Assembly (NCBI RefSeq): GCF_039526385.1
Contig: NZ_BAAAIX010000007.1
Location: 196,031 to 260,030 of the forward strand
Direction of reading: 5' to 3'
From: Luteococcus peritonei
Lineage (GTDB): Bacteria > Actinomycetota > Actinomycetes > Propionibacteriales > Propionibacteriaceae
Length of the DNA stretch: 64,000 nucleotides
Part shown: piece by piece, positions 33,847 to 43,423 of the stretch
How positions within the stretch are numbered: the first letter of the stretch is position 1
Layout of the letters: every line of letters begins with the position of its first letter
Notes under the pieces: generated by a model
The model's input: the letters and a program-made list of their open reading frames with translations, nothing else
Databases searched by the model: none
What the model was told of the DNA's origin: nothing
Translations under genes and position numbers: made by a program

Positions 33847-34253
33847 CCGGCCTGGAGCAGGAGGGTGCGGGCGAGCAGCAGGAGCTGGTCGAGCTGAACC
33901 GACGCATCGGCGAGGCCGAGTCGGCCGCCGACCGCGACTTCTTCGAGGCCCTGCTCTGCGAGCAGTTCGTGATGCAGCGGCCCACCGGACGGCTCGACGA
34001 CCGCGCCGCCCTGCTGGACGGGCTGGCCACCGGGGCGGTGCGTCGCACCGAACAGGTGAAGGTGCAGACCTTCGGGGAGCGCCGGGCCGTCGTCACCTGC
34101 CTGGTCACCAAGTGGCAGGAGACAGAGGGCGGGGCCACCGGGCCCGGCGCCGATGCCGCCTGCTTCCACAACCTGAGAGTATTCATCCGGGACGGGCACG
34201 CCGCGCCCTGGAGACTGCTGGCCTGGCTCAACGAGCCGCATCCCACCCGCTGA
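33843..34253 (+). CDS. SnoaL/NTF2-like (DUF4440) small protein
   Basis: 136 residues, starting at an ATG that overlaps the FAH stop (ATGA). ELNRRIGEAESAADRDFFEALLCEQFVM and a C-terminal beta-rich half ending WRLLAWLNEP fit the DUF4440/NTF2 cone fold. Members are often isomerases, cyclases or binding proteins. No clear catalytic dyad can be assigned. Coupling to the FAH gene suggests a role in the same pathway. Confidence 0.8.
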   Translation: MTGLEQEGAGEQQELVELNRRIGEAESAADRDFFEALLCEQFVMQRPTGRLDDRAALLDGLATGAVRRTEQVKVQTFGERRAVVTCLVTKWQETEGGATGPGADAACFHNLRVFIRDGHAAPWRLLAWLNEPHPTR

Positions 34254-34265
34254 AGGAGCACCGCC

Positions 34266-35318
34266 ATGACCCTCGACCGCCTCCGCGTCGCCGTCGTCAC
34301 CCCGCTGAGCGACGAGAATGCCGACCTGATCCGCCAGGCGGATCCCCGCATCGAGCTGGTGCTGGAGCAGGACCTGCTGCCCCCGATGCGCTTCCCCGGC
34401 GACCACAACGGCGACCCGGCCTTCACCCGCACCCCTGAGCAGCAGGCCCGCTACGAGCAGCTCTGCGACTCCGCCGACGCCCTGTACGGCATCCCGGACA
34501 CAAACCCGGCTGCCCTGGCCCGCACCGCGGCCGCCAATCCCGGCCTCAAGTGGGTGCACACCATGGCCGCCGGCGGTGGCTCGCAGGTCAAGGCCGCCCA
34601 GCTCCCCGAGGAGCAGCTGCAGCGCATCGAGTTCACCACCTCCGCCGGCGCCCACAGCCAGACCCTGGCCGAGTTCGCGGTCTTCGGCGTGATGTGCGGT
34701 GCCAAGGACCTGCCCCGGCTGCAGGCGCTGCAGGCCGAGCGCACCTGGGCCGACCGCTGGGCCATGAGGCAGGTCTTCCAGATGACCGTGCTGGTGGTGG
34801 GCATGGGCCACATCGGGCGCGAGACCTCCCGGCTCTTCCACGCCCTGGGTGCCCGGGTGATCGGCGTGAACCGCACCGTGCGCGAGGTGGAGGGCGTCGA
34901 GCAGATCTTCGGCGTCGACCAGCTCGCCGAGGTCATCGGCCAGGCGGATGCCGTCATCAACTGCCTGCCCGAGGCCACCGACACCACCGGCCTGATCAGC
35001 GCCGAGGTGCTGGCCCAGGTCAAGCCGGGGGCCATCTTCGTCTCCACCGGTCGTGGCACCTGCGTCGACGAGCAGGCCCTGGTGCAGGCCCTGTCCGACG
35101 GGCGCATCTCCTTCGCGGCGCTCGACGTCTTCGCGGTCGAGCCGCTGCCTGCCGACAGCCCGCTGTGGGCCATGCCCCATGTGGTCATCGCGCCCCACAC
35201 CGGCGCCCTGAACGACCAGGAGGACGTGCTGATCGCCAGGCTCTTCGCGGACAATGCCCGGCGTCTGCTGGACGGCGAGGAGCTGGCGAACCGCGTCGAC
35301 AAGGTCAAGTTCTACTGA
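34266..35318 (+). CDS. D-2-hydroxyacid dehydrogenase family protein
   Basis: 350 residues. The Rossmann motif VVGMGHIGRETSRLF is near residues 177-191. Catalytic residues sit in STGRGTCVDEQAL (Arg), DVFAVEPLP (Glu) and IAPHTGALND (His). Its long N-terminal catalytic domain (PPMRFPGDHNG...) differs from the other 2-hydroxyacid dehydrogenase at 21.8 kb, so the two are not recent duplicates. It follows the SnoaL-like gene by 12 nt and shares one base with the next IclR start. The substrate is unknown, presumably a 2-keto or 2-hydroxy acid of the pathway. Confidence 0.88.
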   Translation: MTLDRLRVAVVTPLSDENADLIRQADPRIELVLEQDLLPPMRFPGDHNGDPAFTRTPEQQARYEQLCDSADALYGIPDTNPAALARTAAANPGLKWVHTMAAGGGSQVKAAQLPEEQLQRIEFTTSAGAHSQTLAEFAVFGVMCGAKDLPRLQALQAERTWADRWAMRQVFQMTVLVVGMGHIGRETSRLFHALGARVIGVNRTVREVEGVEQIFGVDQLAEVIGQADAVINCLPEATDTTGLISAEVLAQVKPGAIFVSTGRGTCVDEQALVQALSDGRISFAALDVFAVEPLPADSPLWAMPHVVIAPHTGALNDQEDVLIARLFADNARRLLDGEELANRVDKVKFY

Positions 35319-36100
35319 TGAGCGATGCCGTCGAGGAGGACCGCAGCCCGGCGCCCGCCGTGACCCGGGCCGCGGCCATCCTGCGCCTGCTGGCCCAGGA
35401 GGGCCCGCTCGGGCTCACCGAGATCGCCCGCACCCTGGAGCTGGCCAAGTCCTCAACGCTGAACCTGATGGTGGCCCTGGAGCAGGCCGAGCTGGTGCGC
35501 AAGGACGGCGCCGCCTACTGCCTGGGACGGGCCACGGTGGAGCTGGGCGGGGCCTATGTGCGCGGCTTCGACGTGGTGCGGGAGTTCCACCGGCTGGTGG
35601 CCGCCGACCAGGTGCTGAGCGAGCAGCTGCTGCACCTGGCCGTGCTGCACGACAGCGAGGTGCTCTACCTGGCCCGCCACGCCGGCCTGCACCCCTGGCG
35701 GATGTCGGCCAACGTCGGCGACCGCTTCCCGGCCTCCATCACCGCGGTGGGCAATGTCCTGCTGGCGCAGCTCGACGAGGCCCAGGTGCGCGCCAGCTTC
35801 AGCGAGCCGAGCAGCCTGCCGGTGTGGACCGAGCACTCCACCCGCACCGTCGACCAGCTGCTGGCCAAGCTGGAGCAGGTCCGCGAGCGGGGCTGGGCTG
35901 TCGACGACCGCGAGACCAACCCGGGGGTCTACGGCATCGCGGTGCTGGTGCCTCCGCGCAAGCCCGGGGACGTGGAGATGGCGCTGGGCACCTCGATGAT
36001 GCACCACGTGGCGGACCAGGCGGCCCGCGAGCAGATGCTGGAGCGGCTGCTCGCCGCCCGCGACGAGCTGTCGGTGCCGCGTCGGCTCAACGGGCTGTGA
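35318..36100 (+). CDS. IclR family transcriptional regulator (second)
   Basis: 260 residues. Winged helix PAVTRAAAILRLLAQ..LGLTEIARTLELAKSSTLNLM (about 13-52) and effector domain with YLARHAGLHPWRMSANVGDRFP split over the central region. It is the last gene of the MFS-led operon, with its ATG sharing a base with the preceding stop. It probably binds the GTTCA/TGAAC operator at 29.8 kb and so regulates its own operon and the divergent dehydrogenase gene. Confidence 0.9.
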   Translation: MSDAVEEDRSPAPAVTRAAAILRLLAQEGPLGLTEIARTLELAKSSTLNLMVALEQAELVRKDGAAYCLGRATVELGGAYVRGFDVVREFHRLVAADQVLSEQLLHLAVLHDSEVLYLARHAGLHPWRMSANVGDRFPASITAVGNVLLAQLDEAQVRASFSEPSSLPVWTEHSTRTVDQLLAKLEQVRERGWAVDDRETNPGVYGIAVLVPPRKPGDVEMALGTSMMHHVADQAAREQMLERLLAARDELSVPRRLNGL

Positions 36101-36133
36101 GGTGGGGGAGGCCGGACGCACCGGCGGGCCCAC

Positions 36134-36152
36134 TGGTACGCTGTGCATACCA
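36134..36152. promoter_or_regulatory. TGGTA-N9-TACCA inverted repeat before GntR gene
   Basis: Perfect 5-bp arms (36,134-36,138 and 36,148-36,152), 32 bp before the GntR start. It resembles the ACTGGT...ACCA operators of HutC/DasR-type regulators, so autoregulation is likely. Confidence 0.5.
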
Positions 36153-36183
36153 CCGTGCCAACTGGACTGACAGGGACTGATCC

Positions 36184-37014
36184 GTGAGCGACGAGGAAGC
36201 ACCCATCACCACCAAGCGCGAGCAGGTGCGCACCATCCTGGAGCGCCGGATCCGCGAGGAGCTGCACGCCGGCGACGCGATCGCCTCGGAGCGGGAGCTG
36301 GTGCAGCAGCTGGGGGTCAGCCGCGTCACGGTGCGCCAGGCGATCAGCGACCTGGTGGACGCGGGTGTGCTGGAGCGCACCCAGGGCAAGGGAACCTATG
36401 TCACCGGACCGCAGGTGAACTCCCGGCTGCACCTGATGAGTTTCAGCCGCGAGATGCGCGCCCGCGGCCTGCAGCCGCGCACCGAGGTGCTCAGCGCCGA
36501 GGCCGAGCCGGCCGACGAGCGGGTGGCGGCCGCGCTGCGGATCGCCGTGGGTGACGAGGTGGTGCGGCTGGAGCGGATCCGGCTGGCCGATGACACCCCG
36601 ATGGCCCACGAGGTGGGCTGGTATCCCAGCGCCATGTTCCCCGACCTGCTGGCGCACAAGCTGAACTTCGTCTACGACCTGCTGGCCGACCACTACGGCG
36701 TGGTGGCCACCAGCGGGGAGCAGAACGTCTCCGCCGAGTCCGCCGACGCCGACCGCGCCCGGATCCTGGGCATCGCCCGGCGGGCGCCCCTGCTGGTCAC
36801 CGAACGCTCCACCTACGCCGGCGACCGGGTGATGGAGTACTCCACCAGCTGGTATCGCGGAGACCGCTACCGGATCCACTCCACCATCCGTCCCCGCGAG
36901 TCGATGGCCGATGTGCTCGGTGGCCAGGGGGACGGCGAGCCGGTGGACATCGCCGACCATGCCGTGGTGGAGGCGCCCCCGGCACGCCGAGCGACGGGGG
37001 CGGTCCGCGCGTGA
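36184..37014 (+). CDS. GntR family (HutC/UTRA subfamily) transcriptional regulator
   Basis: 276 residues. N-terminal winged helix with IASERELVQQLGVSRVTVRQAI and LERTQGKGTYV (about 37-80). The C-terminal UTRA ligand domain carries LQPRTEVL, VVRLERIRLADDTPMAHE and ERSTYAGDRVMEYSTSWYRGDRY. UTRA regulators respond to sugar phosphates, amino sugars or histidine metabolites. The GTG follows a GGGA site by about 7 nt. It has its own promoter with an inverted repeat and may control part of the adjoining catabolic island. Confidence 0.92.
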   Translation: MSDEEAPITTKREQVRTILERRIREELHAGDAIASERELVQQLGVSRVTVRQAISDLVDAGVLERTQGKGTYVTGPQVNSRLHLMSFSREMRARGLQPRTEVLSAEAEPADERVAAALRIAVGDEVVRLERIRLADDTPMAHEVGWYPSAMFPDLLAHKLNFVYDLLADHYGVVATSGEQNVSAESADADRARILGIARRAPLLVTERSTYAGDRVMEYSTSWYRGDRYRIHSTIRPRESMADVLGGQGDGEPVDIADHAVVEAPPARRATGAVRA

Positions 37015-37022
37015 GCGGCGCC

Positions 37023-37028
37023 TACGAT
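37023..37028 (+). promoter_or_regulatory. -10 box TACGAT, leaderless start for the following gene
   Basis: TACGAT lies 6 nt before the ATG at 37,035 and sits just after the end of the GntR gene. It favours that ATG over the overlapping GTG at 37,011. Confidence 0.4.
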
Positions 37029-37034
37029 GGGCCC

Positions 37035-37652
37035 ATGACCGAGTACGCGGCCCCCGGGGCCGAGACCGCCCCGGCGGTCGGGCCCACCGCACCGGCCGTC
37101 GACCACTGGCCGCACTCCTCGCCCTACACCTACGTGGTGGCCTTCAACCCGGTGCCGATGGCCAATGCCGTGGCCACCCTGGGCAGCAAGCTGGCCCGCT
37201 CGGTGCTGTGGACCGTGCTGGGTGCCGCCGTGTGGACCGGCATCTGGTGGACCCAGCGCGACTCCTGGGGCACCCCCTGGCTGCTGGTGGCCGGCTACGG
37301 CATCAGCCTGCTGCTGATCCTCATCACCCTGGTCCGGCTGCTGGTGGCGCGCCGCAAGCTGCGCAGGATCGGCTCGGGCCCGGCGCTCGAGTCCAGCCAG
37401 TTCGGCCTGCGGCTGCACACCCTGGAGGGGGCCGTGCTGGAGCTGGCCTGGCCCCAGGTGGCGCGGCTGCGTACCGCCGGGCTCAAGGTGGGCTCGGGGC
37501 CCGAACTGGTGGTGGAGGCCCTGCAGGGCAAGGTCTGGTCCATGCCGCTCAGCTTCCTCGACGCGCTCCCGGGCACCATCGACGGCGGCCTGCGCGCCAC
37601 CTCCGGTGGCCGCTTCGGGCTGGACCTCAGCGGCCTCGACGCCCTGTTCTGA
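37035..37652 (+). CDS. Hypothetical membrane protein (YcxB-like architecture)
   Basis: 205 residues. A Pro/Ala-rich N-terminus is followed by two membrane helices (about 63-82 and 90-110) and a soluble C-terminal domain of about 90 residues with a beta-strand pattern (LRLHTLEGAVLELAWPQVARLRTAG). The layout of two helices plus a PH-like domain resembles YcxB/PH-domain membrane proteins, but this is weak. A GTG start 8 codons earlier would overlap the GntR stop; the ATG is preferred because of the -10 box 6 nt upstream. Function unknown. Confidence 0.75.
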   Translation: MTEYAAPGAETAPAVGPTAPAVDHWPHSSPYTYVVAFNPVPMANAVATLGSKLARSVLWTVLGAAVWTGIWWTQRDSWGTPWLLVAGYGISLLLILITLVRLLVARRKLRRIGSGPALESSQFGLRLHTLEGAVLELAWPQVARLRTAGLKVGSGPELVVEALQGKVWSMPLSFLDALPGTIDGGLRATSGGRFGLDLSGLDALF

Positions 37653-37750
37653 GACGGCGGGTCCAGCCGCTGACCCCGCTGGTGCGCCGCGCCGGGTTCT
37701 TTGGGATAGTGGAGGTGCGCAACACCGCTATCCAGAGAAAGAGGCAGACA

Positions 37751-38776
37751 ATGCCAGTCGCATCACCTGAGGTCTACGCCGAGATGTTCGAGCGGGCCAA
37801 GGCCGGAAAGTTCGCCTACCCCGCCATCAACGTGACGTCCTCCCAGACCGCCAACGCCGCCCTGCAGGGCTTCGCGGAGGCCGGCTCGGACGGCATCCTG
37901 CAGGTCTCCACCGGTGGCGCCGAGTACGCGTCGGGCCCCACCGTCAAGAACATGGTGACCGGTGCCGTTGCCCTGGCCGACTACATCCGTGAGGTCGCCA
38001 AGAACTACCCGATCAATGTCGGCCTGCACACCGACCACTGCCCCGAGCCCAAGCTCGACGGCTACGTCCGCCCGCTGCTGAAGCTCTCGGCCGAACGCGT
38101 CGCCCAGGGCCAGGACCCGATCTTCAACTCCCACATGTGGGACGGCTCCGCCCTCGACGACGTCGAGAAGAACCTGCAGATCGCCGAGGAGCTGCTGGCC
38201 CAGACCAAGGCCAACCACCAGATCCTCGAGATCGAGATCGGCGCCGTGGGTGGCGAGGAGGACGGTGTCGTCGGCGAGATCAACGACAAGCTGTACACCT
38301 CCGTCGAGGACGCCATGCGCACCGCCGAGGTCCTCGGCCTGGGTGAGAAGGGCATCTACCTGACCGCCTTCACCTTCGGCAACGTGCACGGCGTCTACAA
38401 GCCGGGCAACGTGAAGCTGCGCCCCGAGATCCTCAAGGACATCCAGGAGGCCGTCGGCGCCAAGCACGGCCAGGAGAAGCCCTTCGCGCTGGTCTTCCAC
38501 GGCGGCTCCGGCTCCACCGAGCAGGAGATCAGCGATGCCGTGGACTTCGGCGTCGTGAAGATGAACGTCGACACCGACACCCAGTACGCCTTCACCCGCC
38601 CCGTCGTGGAGCACATGATGAAGAACTACGACGGCGTGCTCAAGATCGACGGCGAGATCGGCAACAAGAAGCAGTACGACCCCCGCGCCTGGGGCAAGAG
38701 CGCCGAGGCCGGCATGGCCGCTCGCATCGTCGAGGCCTGCCAGCAGCTGCGTTCGGCCGGCACCAGCGGCAAGTGA
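37751..38776 (+). CDS. fbaA: Fructose-bisphosphate aldolase, class II
   Basis: Zn-dependent cleavage and synthesis of fructose 1,6-bisphosphate in glycolysis and gluconeogenesis. 341 residues, typical of the long class IIA form. Zinc ligands are in LHTDHCPEPK, FGNVHGVY and LVFHGGSGS. The catalytic Asp is in HTDH (about 98), and the loop VKMNVDTDTQYAF completes the active site. An AAGAGG site precedes the ATG. A strong hairpin follows, so it is monocistronic. Confidence 0.96.
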   Translation: MPVASPEVYAEMFERAKAGKFAYPAINVTSSQTANAALQGFAEAGSDGILQVSTGGAEYASGPTVKNMVTGAVALADYIREVAKNYPINVGLHTDHCPEPKLDGYVRPLLKLSAERVAQGQDPIFNSHMWDGSALDDVEKNLQIAEELLAQTKANHQILEIEIGAVGGEEDGVVGEINDKLYTSVEDAMRTAEVLGLGEKGIYLTAFTFGNVHGVYKPGNVKLRPEILKDIQEAVGAKHGQEKPFALVFHGGSGSTEQEISDAVDFGVVKMNVDTDTQYAFTRPVVEHMMKNYDGVLKIDGEIGNKKQYDPRAWGKSAEAGMAARIVEACQQLRSAGTSGK

Positions 38777-38810
38777 CGCACCCGTTGGCCTGAACCACCA
38801 CGTACGACGG

Positions 38811-38842
38811 CGGCGGCCGGTCCCCTCGGGGGCCGGCCGCCG
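38811..38842 (+). terminator. Hairpin terminator after fbaA
   Basis: Fifteen-base arms (38,811-38,825 and 38,828-38,842, one T-G wobble), 35 bp after the stop. The loop is tight, so the innermost pairs probably open. Confidence 0.75.
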
Positions 38843-38884
38843 TTCGTCGCCCAGCGCAGCGCTTGTCGGGTGCCGTGGGCTGGC

Positions 38885-38890
38885 TAGGCT
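38885..38890 (+). promoter_or_regulatory. -10 box TAGGCT, leaderless start
   Basis: TAGGCT lies 6 nt before the monooxygenase-family ATG at 38,897. Confidence 0.45.
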
Positions 38891-38896
38891 GGCTCC

Positions 38897-39205
38897 ATGT
38901 CAGTCGTGAAGATCAATGCCATCGACGTCCCTGAGGGTGCCGGAGCCGAGCTGGAGCGCCGCTTCAGCCAGCGGGCGGGCGTCATCGACGCCGAGCCGGG
39001 CTTCCTGGGCTTCCAGCTGCTGCGCCCGGTGGCGGGGGAGAGCCGCTACTTCGTGGTGACCCACTGGGCCGACGACGCCTCCTACGAGGCCTGGCGCGAC
39101 GGTCAGGGCCGCGCTGCCCACAAGGGTGAGCACGGCCGCCCGGTGGCCAGCGGGGCCAGCCTGCTGGAGTTCGAGGTGGTCATGGACGTGGCGCCGCGGG
39201 GCTGA
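38897..39205 (+). CDS. Antibiotic biosynthesis monooxygenase (ABM) family protein
   Basis: 102 residues, one ABM ferredoxin-like domain. VVKINAIDVPEGAGAELERRF, AEPGFLGFQLLRPV and YFVVTHWADDASYEAW are typical. Close relatives in Actinobacteria include IsdG/MhuD-like haem-degrading enzymes and many uncharacterised members; His and Trp residues occur in SRYFVVTHW, but a haem role cannot be asserted. It is a single gene with a leaderless promoter, and its stop codon lies in a hairpin shared with the convergent zinc-ribbon gene. Confidence 0.85.
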   Translation: MSVVKINAIDVPEGAGAELERRFSQRAGVIDAEPGFLGFQLLRPVAGESRYFVVTHWADDASYEAWRDGQGRAAHKGEHGRPVASGASLLEFEVVMDVAPRG

Positions 39206-39230
39206 GGCCCCACGCGCCCCCCGGGCCTCA
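39203..39230. terminator. Hairpin shared by two convergent genes, stops inside the stem
   Basis: TGAGGCCC (39,203-39,210) pairs perfectly with GGGCCTCA (39,223-39,230). The TGA of the plus-strand gene and the TGA of the minus-strand gene form the two outer ends of the stem. Confidence 0.5.
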
Positions 39231-39488
39231 CCAGGCGCCGACGCCGCCACCACCCAGGCCCTCGCGGGGGGCCTCCTCGACCGCGCCCAGCGGCCTGGCC
39301 TTGGCCCGGGCGGCCGCGACCTCCGGGGCCACCTCCCCGTCGGCATTGCGAGGGGTCCAGCCCTGCGCCGTGTTCCACTCGCTGCCGCAGCCGCCGCAGG
39401 CGAAGACCTGCAGCCCCTCGTCCACCTCGTCGGTGGGCTTCCAGTCGCACTTGCCCTGGCAGTCGTTGTGCTTGAGTTCACGCGTCAT
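39228..39488 (-). CDS. Small zinc-ribbon protein
   Basis: 86 residues. Four cysteines in CQGKC and CGGC pairs form a zinc ribbon (about residues 10-36), followed by an Ala/Glu-rich tail. No enzymatic motif is seen. A longer frame upstream is open but would overlap the transcarboxylase promoter; the ATG at 39,488 is 7 nt from a CAGAAT box (39,496-39,501), which suggests a leaderless transcript. Function unknown. Confidence 0.75.
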   Translation of the reverse strand: MTRELKHNDCQGKCDWKPTDEVDEGLQVFACGGCGSEWNTAQGWTPRNADGEVAPEVAAARAKARPLGAVEEAPREGLGGGGVGAW

Positions 39489-39642
39489 GGGCCCGATTCT
39501 GTCATGGCCACGGGGTCGGCACGGTGGCCCCGTGAGGCTCTCTCGATGTCGAGGTATGACCACAGACAAGGGGCTTTGTGAGAGCGTGCACAAATGTCCA
39601 CCCCGCCTGTGCTTCCCGAGGGGGGCATGGAAGGATGGAGTC

Positions 39643-41139
39643 ATGAGTCCGCGAAAGATTGGCGTAACCGAGGTCGCCCTCCGCGACGCGCACCAGAGCC
39701 TGATGGCCACCCGCATGGCCATGGAGGACATGGTCGATGCCTGTGCCGACATCGATGCTGCCGGCTACTGGAGCGTCGAGTGCTGGGGCGGCGCAACCTT
39801 CGATTCCTGCATCCGATTCCTCAACGAAGACCCGTGGGAGCGGCTGCGCACCTTCCGCAAGCTGCTGCCCAACAGCAAGCTGCAGATGCTGCTGCGTGGC
39901 CAGAACCTGCTGGGCTACCGCCACTACGAGGACCTCGTGGTGGACAAGTTCGTGGAGAAGTCCGCCGAGAACGGCATGGACGTCTTCCGTGTCTTCGACG
40001 CCCTGAACGACCCGCGCAACATGGAGCAGGCGATGAAGGCGGTGAAGGCCACGGGCAAGCACGCCCAGGGCACGATCTGCTACACCATCAGCCCGCTGCA
40101 CACCACCGAGGGCTACGTGAAGCTCGCCGGCCAGCTGCTCGACATGGGCGCCGACTCCATCGCCTTCAAGGACATGGCCGCCCTGCTCAAGCCGCAGCCC
40201 GCCTACGACATCATCCGGGGCATCAAGGAGACCTACGGCGAGGACACCCAGATCAACGTCCACTGCCACTCCACCACCGGTGTCACCCTGGTCACCCTGA
40301 TGAAGGCCATCGAGGCCGGTGCCGACGTGGTCGACACCGCCATCAGCTCGATGTCGCTCGGCCCGGGCCACAACCCCACCGAGAGCCTCGTCGAGATGCT
40401 CGAGGGCACCGAGTACACCACCGGGCTGGACATGGACCGGCTGATCAGCATCCGCGACCACTTCGCCACGGTGCGCCCCAAGTACAAGGAGTTCGAGTCG
40501 GCCACCCTGGTGGACACCGACATCTTCCGCAGCCAGATCCCCGGCGGCATGCTCTCCAACATGGAGAGCCAGCTCAAGGCCCAGGGTGCGGGCGACCGCA
40601 TCAAGGAGGTCATGGAGGAGGTGCCGCTGGTCAAGAAGGACGCCGGCTACCCGCCGCTGGTGACCCCGTCCAGCCAGATCGTCGGCACCCAGGCCGTCTT
40701 CAACGTCCTGATGGGCCGCTACAAGGTGATGACCGGCGAGTTCGCCGACCTGATGCTCGGCTACTACGGCGAGTGCATCGGCGAGCGCAACCCCGAGGTC
40801 GTCGAGATGGCCAAGGCGCAGGCGAAGAAGGAGCCGATCACCGGCCGTCCCGCCGACCTGCTCGACCCCGAGTGGGAGAAGCTGACCGAGGACGCCGAGG
40901 CGCTGCCGGGCTACAACGGCACCGAGGAGGACGTGCTCACCAATGCCATGTTCCCCGGCGTCGCCCCGAAGTTCTTCGCCTCTCGTCACGACGGGCCCAA
41001 GAATGTCGGCAAGACCGACGCCCAGCTCAAGCAGGAGGCCGAGGCGGCCGCCGGCAAGGCGAAGGCCGTGCAGGGTCCCATCCAGTACAACGTCACGTTC
41101 GACGGGCGCTCGCACAGCGTCAAGGTCGAGCCCGCCTGA
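39643..41139 (+). CDS. Methylmalonyl-CoA carboxytransferase 5S subunit
   Basis: Second half-reaction of transcarboxylase: transfers CO2 from carboxybiotin to pyruvate, giving oxaloacetate. 498 residues. The HMGL-like TIM barrel includes metal ligand Asp15 in ALRDAHQSL, the Lys176 of AFKDMAALL (carbamylated in the P. freudenreichii enzyme) and metal histidines His207 and His209 in VHCHSTTG. The C-terminal PYC_OADA-type domain contains PGGMLSNMESQL. This subunit with the 12S and 1.3S subunits links propionyl-CoA formation to oxaloacetate formation without free CO2. First gene of a four-gene operon; 22 nt to the next. Confidence 0.95.
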   Translation: MSPRKIGVTEVALRDAHQSLMATRMAMEDMVDACADIDAAGYWSVECWGGATFDSCIRFLNEDPWERLRTFRKLLPNSKLQMLLRGQNLLGYRHYEDLVVDKFVEKSAENGMDVFRVFDALNDPRNMEQAMKAVKATGKHAQGTICYTISPLHTTEGYVKLAGQLLDMGADSIAFKDMAALLKPQPAYDIIRGIKETYGEDTQINVHCHSTTGVTLVTLMKAIEAGADVVDTAISSMSLGPGHNPTESLVEMLEGTEYTTGLDMDRLISIRDHFATVRPKYKEFESATLVDTDIFRSQIPGGMLSNMESQLKAQGAGDRIKEVMEEVPLVKKDAGYPPLVTPSSQIVGTQAVFNVLMGRYKVMTGEFADLMLGYYGECIGERNPEVVEMAKAQAKKEPITGRPADLLDPEWEKLTEDAEALPGYNGTEEDVLTNAMFPGVAPKFFASRHDGPKNVGKTDAQLKQEAEAAAGKAKAVQGPIQYNVTFDGRSHSVKVEPA

Positions 41140-41161
41140 TCGTCGAAGGGAACCAGGAACA

Positions 41162-42712
<1,551 letters not shown>

Positions 42713-42725
42713 TCGGGGGATGGCA

Positions 42726-42971
42726 ATGGAGAACACCGAACAGCTCGAGGCGCTGGTCGCCGAGCTCTCGCAGCGCCTGGAGGCGCTCGAGGGCGAGGTG
42801 GCCACGCTGAAGGCCAACCAGCAGATCCCCGACGACGTGATGGTGGCCATCTCGGCCGCCGTCGCCGCCTACCTGGGTCACAAGGCCACCGTGAAGGCCG
42901 TCCGCCTCAAGACGGGCCGCAACTGGTCCACCGAGTCCCGAGGCCGCGTCCACAACCGTTCGGTCAAGTGA
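42726..42971 (+). CDS. Small protein of the transcarboxylase operon
   Basis: 81 residues between the 12S and 1.3S genes. An N-terminal heptad-like helix (TEQLEALVAELSQRLEALEG, a probable coiled coil) is followed by VMVAISAAVAAYLGHKATVK and a basic tail with NWSTESRG. The second half recalls the short helical-plus-basic segments of epsilon-type subunits of biotin-dependent decarboxylases and acyl-CoA carboxylases, from memory and unproven. I placed the start at the ATG 5 nt after GGGGGA; an ATG two codons earlier is possible. It may help assemble or tether the transcarboxylase complex. Confidence 0.82.
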   Translation: MENTEQLEALVAELSQRLEALEGEVATLKANQQIPDDVMVAISAAVAAYLGHKATVKAVRLKTGRNWSTESRGRVHNRSVK

Positions 42972-42996
42972 CCGTCCCAATCAGGAGAGAGAAGCC

Positions 42997-43362
42997 ATGA
43001 AGCTCAAGGTGACCGTCAACGGGACGGACTACCTCATCGACGTCGAGGTGGAGGAGGAGCAGCAGCAGACGCTGAGCCCCATCATCATCGGCGGCGTCAA
43101 CACCGGCAACAACCCGATCCCCACCCGCGCCTCGATGCCGGCCGCGAGCTCCAATGCGGTCGTCGCACCCCTGGCCGGCTCCGTGGCCCGGATCCAGGTC
43201 AAGGAGGGTGACGCGATCACCGCCGGCCAGGTGCTGGTGGTGCTCGAGGCCATGAAGATGGAGACCGAGATCACCGCTCCCGGCGACGGCACGGTGGGCA
43301 CCATCCTGGTGGAGGCAGGCCAGGCCGTGCAGGGTGGGCAGGCGCTCATCGAGCTGGTCTGA
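42997..43362 (+). CDS. Methylmalonyl-CoA carboxytransferase 1.3S subunit (biotin carrier)
   Basis: 121 residues. It carries the biotin that moves the carboxyl group between the 12S and 5S subunits. The biotinyl domain has the EAMKMET motif with Lys87 as attachment site, preceded by VVAPLAGSVARIQVKEGD. The N-terminal segment, rich in acidic residues and Gln (VEVEEEQQQT), and the linker SPIIIGGVNTGNNPIP match the known 1.3S architecture, where the N-terminus binds the 12S and 5S subunits. GGAGAGA precedes the ATG. Last gene of the operon. Confidence 0.96.
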   Translation: MKLKVTVNGTDYLIDVEVEEEQQQTLSPIIIGGVNTGNNPIPTRASMPAASSNAVVAPLAGSVARIQVKEGDAITAGQVLVVLEAMKMETEITAPGDGTVGTILVEAGQAVQGGQALIELV

Positions 43363-43423
43363 CCCGACGAAGTTGGTCAATTGACTAGATACCTGAAGGA
43401 TGTCTGACCCGCCCCGAGATTCG

